This document shows positions 7,189 through 11,918 of a DNA stretch of 11,918 nucleotides, piece by piece. The stretch comes from Burkholderiales bacterium. GTDB lineage: Bacteria; Pseudomonadota; Gammaproteobacteria; Burkholderiales; Casimicrobiaceae. Numbering within the stretch: position 1 is the first letter of the stretch; each line of letters opens with the position of its first letter. Location: NCBI GenBank assembly GCA_025935435.1, contig JAICVH010000030.1, forward strand, positions 1 to 11,918. The letters run 5' to 3'. The notes below the pieces were generated by a model. The model was not told the DNA's origin, did not search any database, and saw nothing but the letters and a program-made list of their open reading frames with translations. Made by a program: the position numbers and the translations under genes.

Positions 7189-7556
7189 GAGCGTGCGACG
7201 AGGTAAACGCCGATGACGATGAATCCGATGCCGAGCCAGCGTTGGACGGTGACCGCCTCGCCCAACAGATAATGCGCGGCGATCGCGTTGACCACGTAAC
7301 CCAGCGAGAGCATCGGATAGGCAACAGACACCGGAACACGCGAGAGCCCGAGGATCCACACAAAAACGCTGATCACGTAGCACGCGATGCCCGCGATGAA
7401 ATGCCCCTCGGACACGATGCGCGATAGCGTTGCCGTCCAGGTGTCCGCGGTCAGCGTGATCACGCCTAGCCGATTGGTGCCTGCCTTCAGCAGCAATTGC
7501 GCGCCTGCATTGAGCAGCACACCGGTGAGGAGAAACGAGAAGGCGGCCGCGGTCAT
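7185..7556 (-). CDS. EamA/SMR-type small membrane protein, probable L-Ara4N-phosphoundecaprenol flippase component (ArnE/F-like)
   Basis: This 123-residue protein has four predicted transmembrane segments (about 3-23, 52-70, 76-96, 105-121), the size and shape of a small multidrug resistance or EamA half-transporter. The motif AYPMLSLGYV (79-88) and the pattern LGEAVTVQRW...GFIVIG resemble E. coli ArnE (IAYPMLSLNFV). In E. coli, ArnE and ArnF together are proposed to flip undecaprenyl-phosphate-L-Ara4N to the periplasm. Only one such gene is present here, so it may work as a homodimer or with a partner elsewhere. ATG 7556 lies 7 bases after the arnT stop, and its TGA overlaps the arnB ATG. 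Membrane topology and context support the call; sequence alone could also fit a general SMR exporter. Confidence 0.8.
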   Translation of the reverse strand: MTAAAFSFLLTGVLLNAGAQLLLKAGTNRLGVITLTADTWTATLSRIVSEGHFIAGIACYVISVFVWILGLSRVPVSVAYPMLSLGYVVNAIAAHYLLGEAVTVQRWLGIGFIVIGVYLVARS

Positions 7557-7563
7557 CGACGCA

Positions 7564-9264
7564 TCACTTTCTCGCCACGAGCACGCGACGAAAATCGGTT
7601 GCCACGACGCGCATTGGAATGGCAGCGGCGACGAACTCCTGATACGTATCCCGCGCCATCAACGCATAACCCTGCGGCAGTGCGCGCCAACGGTCGATCC
7701 AGTCGGCCTCGCGAGGAATCGCGAGCGAGGGCTCGGCATCGAGGCCCGGAGCAAGCTCGTCGCGGTATTCGACGAGCGTCGTCGTGCGTTCGAGGTAGAA
7801 CGGTAGCGTCTGATCGTACATGCGAACCTGGAAGAAGGGCGCGCTCGGATCGTACGGAGGATTCGACGCGTTTTCCAGCGCGGTGACCAGCGGGAACGCC
7901 GAGCGCGTGGCCCGGAACACGTCGGAGCCGGTATAGACCGCCTGCATCGTCAGCATCGTGGCCATCGACAGCGCGACGACGCCGGCACTGCGCGAGCGGG
8001 TGGTTTCTCGGCGCAGCACGAGCCATGCGATCACGTAGCCGACACTCGCAACGCCGAGGGCGATCATGAGCCACGGCCCCAGTGCATCGAGCAGCGACCG
8101 CGGCGTTCGGGTGCTCGCGAACGCGGCCGCGATACGACCCCAGCCGACGATGCTCGCACCCCACAGGGCGATCGTCGTGCAGGCGATCAGTGCTGCGAAG
8201 CCGGCGAGCACCCGTGGCGGCATTCGTTCGATGATGATGCCGAGCACGAGCGCTGCCGCCGGAAAGATCGGCAGGATGTACGACGGCAGCTTCGAGCCGG
8301 ACGCGCTGAAGAACGCGAGCACGAAGGCACACCAGATCAGGCAGAAGCGCACCCACGCAAACGCACCGGCCGGGACCGCAGGCGCCTGCCATGCGCGGCG
8401 AAGACCCCACAGAAGCACGCCGGTCCAAGGCAGCAGGCCCAGCGCAAGCAGCGGGAGGAAGTACCACCAGGCGCCCGTGCGGCGGTGTTCGGTCGTCAGG
8501 AACCGTTCGAAATGCTCGTGGATGAAAAAGAAGCGCGCGAACTCCGGATTGCGCGACGACACGATGATGAACCACGGCGCGGCGAGCGCGATGAACAGCA
8601 GCAGACCGGGAAACACGTGCAGTCGGGTCCACGGCGTGCGGTCGCGCGTGACGAGCGTATGAATGGCGAGCGTGGAGAAGGGGATCACCAGCGCAACGAG
8701 GCCCTTCGTCATCACGCCCGCCGCGAGCGCCACCCATGCGACGAGCATCGCGCCGCGCTGCGCCGGCACGTCGCGCCAATGCTGCGCGAGCAGGAAACCA
8801 CCGAGCGCGAGCGCGAGCCAGAACGTGAGCAGCGCATCGAGCGTGACCATGTGCGCGATGCCGAATGGCCAGACGCAACCGGCCAGCGCGAGCGCCGCGT
8901 AGACGCCGACCGTCGGCGACGCGATGACCCGGCCGACGTACCCGACGACGAGAATGGTCAGAAAACCGGCAATCGCACTGGGCAAGCGAGCGGTCCACTC
9001 GTCGAGCTCGAACGCCTCGAAGCTGGCGGCGGTCAGCCAGTATTGCAGCGGAGGCTTCTCGAAGTACTTGATGCCGTTCAGTCGCGGCGTCACCCAGTCG
9101 CCGGTTGCGACCATTTCGCGTGCGATCTCCGCATAGCGGCCTTCGTCCGGATGCTGCAGTTTGCGTACGTCGAGGTTCGCAAACCAGACGACCGCGAAGA
9201 TGATCGCGGCAACGGTCCAGTAGCGGCGAGAGAACCCGGCGATGCAGGTGGAATCAGGCGGCAA
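7564..9264 (-). CDS. arnT: ArnT lipid A L-Ara4N transferase (GT83, PMT-like)
   Basis: This 566-residue polytopic inner-membrane glycosyltransferase resembles E. coli ArnT (550 residues). It transfers L-Ara4N from undecaprenyl phosphate to lipid A phosphates on the periplasmic face, lowering surface negative charge. The first transmembrane helix (about 13-31) is followed by the periplasmic loop with HPDEGRYAEIAREM (acidic D40, E41) and KYFEKPPLQYW (66-76), the family signature. FFFIHEHFERFL (245-256) is another conserved segment. About a dozen hydrophobic stretches precede a soluble C-terminal domain (about 440-566). The only plausible start is a TTG at 9264: there is no ATG or GTG between it and an upstream in-frame stop, and the next ATG falls inside the conserved loop. 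No Shine-Dalgarno is seen; a hairpin sits there instead. This appears to be the first gene of the L-Ara4N operon. Confidence 0.93.
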   Translation of the reverse strand: MPPDSTCIAGFSRRYWTVAAIIFAVVWFANLDVRKLQHPDEGRYAEIAREMVATGDWVTPRLNGIKYFEKPPLQYWLTAASFEAFELDEWTARLPSAIAGFLTILVVGYVGRVIASPTVGVYAALALAGCVWPFGIAHMVTLDALLTFWLALALGGFLLAQHWRDVPAQRGAMLVAWVALAAGVMTKGLVALVIPFSTLAIHTLVTRDRTPWTRLHVFPGLLLFIALAAPWFIIVSSRNPEFARFFFIHEHFERFLTTEHRRTGAWWYFLPLLALGLLPWTGVLLWGLRRAWQAPAVPAGAFAWVRFCLIWCAFVLAFFSASGSKLPSYILPIFPAAALVLGIIIERMPPRVLAGFAALIACTTIALWGASIVGWGRIAAAFASTRTPRSLLDALGPWLMIALGVASVGYVIAWLVLRRETTRSRSAGVVALSMATMLTMQAVYTGSDVFRATRSAFPLVTALENASNPPYDPSAPFFQVRMYDQTLPFYLERTTTLVEYRDELAPGLDAEPSLAIPREADWIDRWRALPQGYALMARDTYQEFVAAAIPMRVVATDFRRVLVARK

Positions 9265-9271
9265 ACCACGG

Positions 9272-9288
9272 CGGCAACGAGGTTGCCG
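9272..9288 (-). promoter_or_regulatory. Perfect 7-bp hairpin just before the arnT start
   Basis: CGGCAAC (9272-9278) and GTTGCCG (9282-9288) form a perfect inverted repeat around a 3-base loop. On the arnT transcript it ends 7 bases before the TTG start, where a ribosome-binding site would be. It is not followed by a T-run, so it is not a normal terminator. It might be a protein operator or an RNA structure that limits arnT translation. The structure is seen directly; its role is inference. Confidence 0.4.
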
Positions 9289-9305
9289 GTAGCGAGGGCG
9301 CGCGC

Positions 9306-9311
9306 ATTCTA
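9306..9311 (-). promoter_or_regulatory. Possible -10 element (TAGAAT) of the arnT operon
   Basis: TAGAAT on the minus strand matches the sigma-70 -10 consensus at 5 of 6 positions and lies 41 bases before the arnT TTG. No recognisable -35 occurs 16-18 bases upstream, so an activator might be needed. A start about 7 bases downstream would give a leader of roughly 35 bases holding the hairpin. Confidence 0.3.
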
Positions 9312-9314
9312 CCG

Positions 9315-9336
9315 TAGCGTGCCACGCACCGTGCTA
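9315..9336. promoter_or_regulatory. Dyad symmetry in the arnT/GNAT divergent spacer
   Basis: GCGTG-C-CACGC (9317-9327) is a perfect 5-1-5 inverted repeat, and TAGC (9315-9318) pairs with GCTA (9333-9336) around it. It lies between the two divergent genes, just upstream of the possible arnT -10, where a regulator could bind. Short GC-rich dyads arise easily by chance, so this is only a candidate operator. Confidence 0.2.
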
Positions 9337-9372
9337 GATTCGGCCGTCGCCTCGCGTGTTTGCAATTCTTGT

Positions 9373-9888
9373 ATGCAGTCCACCGTGGTCATTGCCGCTG
9401 CCACTGCCGCGGACATTCCGGCGGTGCAGCGGCTCGCCGGCGAGGTCTGGCGAGACCACTATCGCAGCATCCTCAGCGCCGAGCAGATCGAATACATGCT
9501 CGCGCACGGTTATTCGCGAACCGCGCTCGAGCGCTTCCTGAACGAGGATGACGCAGGGCTTGCGCTTGCAGTCGTCGAGGGGATTGCGATCGGCTTTGTC
9601 GCCTGGTACCGCAGCGAAGCGCCCGCCACGATGAAACTCGACAAACTCTACGTGCTGCGACGGTTTCATCGTGGCGGCGTCGGGCGTACGCTGATCGACC
9701 GCGTCGTCGCGCAAGCGCGCGCGTGCGGTTGCTCGCAGCTCACGCTGAATGTCAACCGCGGCAACGCCGGTGCGATTCGCGCGTACGAGCGCTGCGGTTT
9801 CGAGATTCGCGCGCGCGGCGATTTTCCGATTGGTCAGGGGTTTGTCATGGAAGATTTCATCATGGTGCGCACGCTGGACGGTCGATGA
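9373..9888 (+). CDS. GNAT family N-acetyltransferase
   Basis: This 171-residue protein has the whole GNAT fold. It opens with IAAATAADIPAVQRLA (beta-1 and helix-1), contains SAEQIEYMLAHGYS typical of one GNAT subgroup, and has the acetyl-CoA pyrophosphate loop in RRFHRGGVGRTLID (97-110). The closing NVNRGNAGAIRAYERCGF (127-144) is the usual helix-4/beta-5 region. It should transfer an acetyl group from acetyl-CoA to an amine; the substrate cannot be read from sequence. ATG 9373 is the first start after the divergent spacer and matches the expected N-terminus; there is no clear Shine-Dalgarno. Its TGA overlaps the ATG of cysS as ATGA, so the two are likely co-translated. A longer frame from 8485 runs antisense through arnT and is not the gene. 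Confidence 0.88.
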   Translation: MQSTVVIAAATAADIPAVQRLAGEVWRDHYRSILSAEQIEYMLAHGYSRTALERFLNEDDAGLALAVVEGIAIGFVAWYRSEAPATMKLDKLYVLRRFHRGGVGRTLIDRVVAQARACGCSQLTLNVNRGNAGAIRAYERCGFEIRARGDFPIGQGFVMEDFIMVRTLDGR

Positions 9889-11288
9889 TTCCGCTTCGAC
9901 TCTACGACAACTACAGCCGGAGCCTGCGCGAGTTCGCGCCGCTGCAGGGGACGGACGTCGGCCTCTACACGTGCGGCCCGACGGTCTACGACTACCAGCA
10001 CATCGGCAACTACCGTACGTTTCTGTTCGAGGACACGCTGAAGCGCGTGCTGCGCTGGAACGGTTACCGCGTACGTCACGTGATGAACATCACCGATGTC
10101 GGTCACCTGACATCGGACGCCGATACCGGCGAAGACAAGATGGAGAAGGGAGCGCGTCGCACCGGCCGCACCGCATGGGAGATCGCGGCGCTCTACACGC
10201 AGGCATTCGAATCGGACCTTGCGGCGCTCAACATCGAGCGGCCGGACATCCTGCCGCGCGCAACCGATCACATTCCGGAGCAGATCGCGTTCATCGCCGA
10301 TCTCGAGCGGCGCGGCTATACGTACCGAACGGGCGACGGTGTTTATTTCGACACGAGCCGGCAGGCAGACTACGGGTACCTCGCACGACTCGATCGCCAG
10401 GGCCTGGAAGCCGGCAAGCGCGTCGACGTCGGCGACAAGCGAAATCCGACCGATTTCGCGCTGTGGAAGTTCTCGCCGCCGGACAGCGCACGGCAAATGG
10501 AATGGGACAGTCCGTGGGGCAAGGGCTTTCCGGGTTGGCACATCGAGTGCTCGGCGATGGCGGAGAAGTATCTGGGCGACTGGTTCGACATCCACTGCGG
10601 CGGTGAGGATCACATTCCCGTCCATCACACGAATGAAATCGCGCAGACCGAAGCGAGAAGCGGCACGCGGCTCGCGAACTTCTGGATGCACGGATATTTC
10701 CTGCTCGCGAACGACGCGAAGATGGCGAAGTCCGCCGGCGAATTCCTGCGTGTGGGTGCGCTTGCCGAGCGCGGCTACGATCCGCTCGCCTTTCGTTACC
10801 TGTGCCTGACGAGCCACTATCGAACACAGCTCAATTTCACGTGGGATGCGCTCGACGCGGCGGTGACGGGCCTTGCGCGCCTGCGTTCGGGCTTTCACGC
10901 GCTGCCCGCAGGTTCGTCTGCCGACCCCGATCCGGCGCTCATCGAGCGGTTCACCGCGTGCATCAACGACGACCTCAACCTGCCGCGCGCACTCGCCGTC
11001 GCATGGGAAACGCTGCGCGGCGATGGTGCGGAGGGTGCGAACGTCGGGGCGACGCGCGCGACGCTCGCGCGGTTCGACCAGGTGTTCGGTCTGGGTCTCG
11101 CCACGTGGCAACCCGAGCTCCCCGAGGCGCCACCGGCCATCGAAGCGCTGGCGGCGGCACGCGCGGCGGCGCGCAGGGCGCGCGACTGGAAGGAGGCCGA
11201 TCGGCTGCGTGCTGAACTCGCCGAACAGGGCTGGGAAGTCGAGGACAAGCCGGATGGCTACGCACTGAAGCGGCGCTCACCGAGCTGA
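9885..11288 (+). CDS. cysS: Cysteinyl-tRNA synthetase, divergent subtype
   Basis: This class I aminoacyl-tRNA synthetase of 467 residues (E. coli CysRS has 461) charges tRNA-Cys. The active-site HIGN (39-42) follows LYTCGPTVYDYQ. The zinc ligands align as C30, C222 (HIECSAMA), H247 and E251, with the same 25- and 4-residue spacings as C209, H234 and E238 of E. coli. The KMSKS loop is KMAKS (279-283). The C-terminus has the family pattern ARDWKEADRLRAELAEQGW. It differs from the usual bacterial form: the zinc loop reads CGGEDHIPVHHTNE where E. coli has GGGSDLMFPHHENE, and there is a GHLTSDADTGEDK segment (73-85). It may be a second or horizontally acquired CysRS. ATG 9885 overlaps the upstream GNAT stop; GGACGG lies 3 bases before it. 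Confidence 0.93.
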   Translation: MIPLRLYDNYSRSLREFAPLQGTDVGLYTCGPTVYDYQHIGNYRTFLFEDTLKRVLRWNGYRVRHVMNITDVGHLTSDADTGEDKMEKGARRTGRTAWEIAALYTQAFESDLAALNIERPDILPRATDHIPEQIAFIADLERRGYTYRTGDGVYFDTSRQADYGYLARLDRQGLEAGKRVDVGDKRNPTDFALWKFSPPDSARQMEWDSPWGKGFPGWHIECSAMAEKYLGDWFDIHCGGEDHIPVHHTNEIAQTEARSGTRLANFWMHGYFLLANDAKMAKSAGEFLRVGALAERGYDPLAFRYLCLTSHYRTQLNFTWDALDAAVTGLARLRSGFHALPAGSSADPDPALIERFTACINDDLNLPRALAVAWETLRGDGAEGANVGATRATLARFDQVFGLGLATWQPELPEAPPAIEALAAARAAARRARDWKEADRLRAELAEQGWEVEDKPDGYALKRRSPS

Positions 11289-11310
11289 AAGAACGGCCGG
11301 AAATCCCCCC

Positions 11311-11918
11311 ATGCGCCGCGCGTTCGCCGAGTTTCTGGCGGTTCCCACATCGATCATCGCTGCGTTCCTCGCTCTGGCTGCGATCACGTTCGCGATCGAC
11401 CGCGAGCATGCGACCTGGGCGGGACCGGTTCGCGCATGGCTTCGCTCGTACGTGTTCGCCGATGCCAAGGCCACCGGCGATCTGCTGGGCACGATCGCCG
11501 CCGGGCTGATCACGATCACGTCGATCACCATTTCGCTGTTGCTGATCGCGCTGCAACAATCCGCGAGCGCGCTCACGCATCAGGTGTACGACCAGTTCCT
11601 GCGCAACTGGCGCAACCAGGCGTACTTCGGTGTGTTCGTCGGGCTGTCGCTCTATACGCTCGTGACGCTGTCGTCCGTCGGCCCGCTGAATCCGGTGATC
11701 GGCGGTACCGTTGCGCTCGGCTCGATCGTGGTCGCACTGTTCCTCCTGCTCGTGCTGTTCTACACGACCGTCGATCAAATGCGTCCGGTGGTCATCATCG
11801 ACGCGATCCACACGCACGCGCTTGCGGCGCGCGAGAGGCAGCGGAAGTTCCTGCAGCGCACGCGTCGGGTGCCAACGCTCGCCCGGGCATGCACTGCGCC
11901 GTTGACCGTCGAACGCCA
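11311..11918 (+). CDS. DUF2254 family membrane protein, N-terminal part (cut by window edge)
   Basis: ATG 11311 opens a frame of 202 codons that reaches the window edge without a stop. I see four hydrophobic segments at about 9-29, 56-81, 103-123 and 131-153. The stretch from LLGTIAAGLITITSITISL through ALQQSASALTH and VYDQFLRNWRNQAYFGVF matches the N-terminal pattern of DUF2254, a family of predicted integral membrane proteins of unknown function, usually around 400 or more residues. The C-terminal soluble half is missing. It starts 22 bases after cysS on the same strand and may be co-transcribed; GGAAA at 11299-11303 could be a weak ribosome-binding site. I make no functional claim. Confidence 0.85.
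   Translation, partial: MRRAFAEFLAVPTSIIAAFLALAAITFAIDREHATWAGPVRAWLRSYVFADAKATGDLLGTIAAGLITITSITISLLLIALQQSASALTHQVYDQFLRNWRNQAYFGVFVGLSLYTLVTLSSVGPLNPVIGGTVALGSIVVALFLLLVLFYTTVDQMRPVVIIDAIHTHALAARERQRKFLQRTRRVPTLARACTAPLTVER

Noticed and set aside
9834..11111. 425-codon open frame on the minus strand within cysS
   Set aside because: It is antisense to a strongly conserved synthetase, with no recognisable motif. It is a codon-bias shadow.

Overview
This is a GC-rich, gene-dense chromosomal window that looks proteobacterial, most likely Betaproteobacteria or a neighbouring Gammaproteobacterial group. The evidence is the full lipid A L-Ara4N pathway (outer-membrane LPS), a stand-alone ArnA dehydrogenase very like the one I recall from Burkholderia, and a bcp–phoH neighbourhood that I recall from Betaproteobacteria and Xanthomonadales. 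The taxonomic call is inference. No RNA genes, CRISPR arrays or insertion sequences are visible.

Layout: everything left of about 9264 is on the minus strand, and everything right of about 9373 is on the plus strand. One 108-base divergent spacer separates the two blocks. Reading leftward from the spacer there is a tightly packed run: arnT (TTG start), a small EamA/SMR-type membrane protein (ArnE/F-like flippase candidate), arnB, arnC, an ArnA-type formyltransferase, an ArnA-type dehydrogenase/decarboxylase, arnD, and bcp (a PrxQ-type peroxiredoxin overlapping arnD). After a 155-base gap comes a PIN–PhoH ATPase gene that runs off the left edge. Reading rightward from the spacer are a GNAT acetyltransferase, a divergent cysteinyl-tRNA synthetase joined to it by an ATGA overlap, and the start of a DUF2254 membrane protein that runs off the right edge.

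How the genes work together: the dehydrogenase oxidises and decarboxylates UDP-glucuronate to the 4-keto-pentose. ArnB aminates it, the formyltransferase N-formylates it, and ArnC moves it to undecaprenyl phosphate. ArnD removes the formyl group, the SMR-type protein probably helps flip the lipid-linked sugar, and ArnT attaches L-Ara4N to lipid A on the periplasmic side. This masks phosphates and classically gives polymyxin and cationic-peptide resistance. ArnA, one bifunctional protein in E. coli, is encoded here by two genes. No UDP-glucose dehydrogenase (ugd) gene lies in the window.

I do not see a wholly undescribed system. The points most worth a second look are the 7-bp hairpin just before the TTG start of arnT, the repeated TTGA stop/start overlaps, the single SMR protein in place of an ArnE/ArnF pair, the peroxiredoxin overlapped with arnD, and the unusual CysRS paired with an acetyltransferase.
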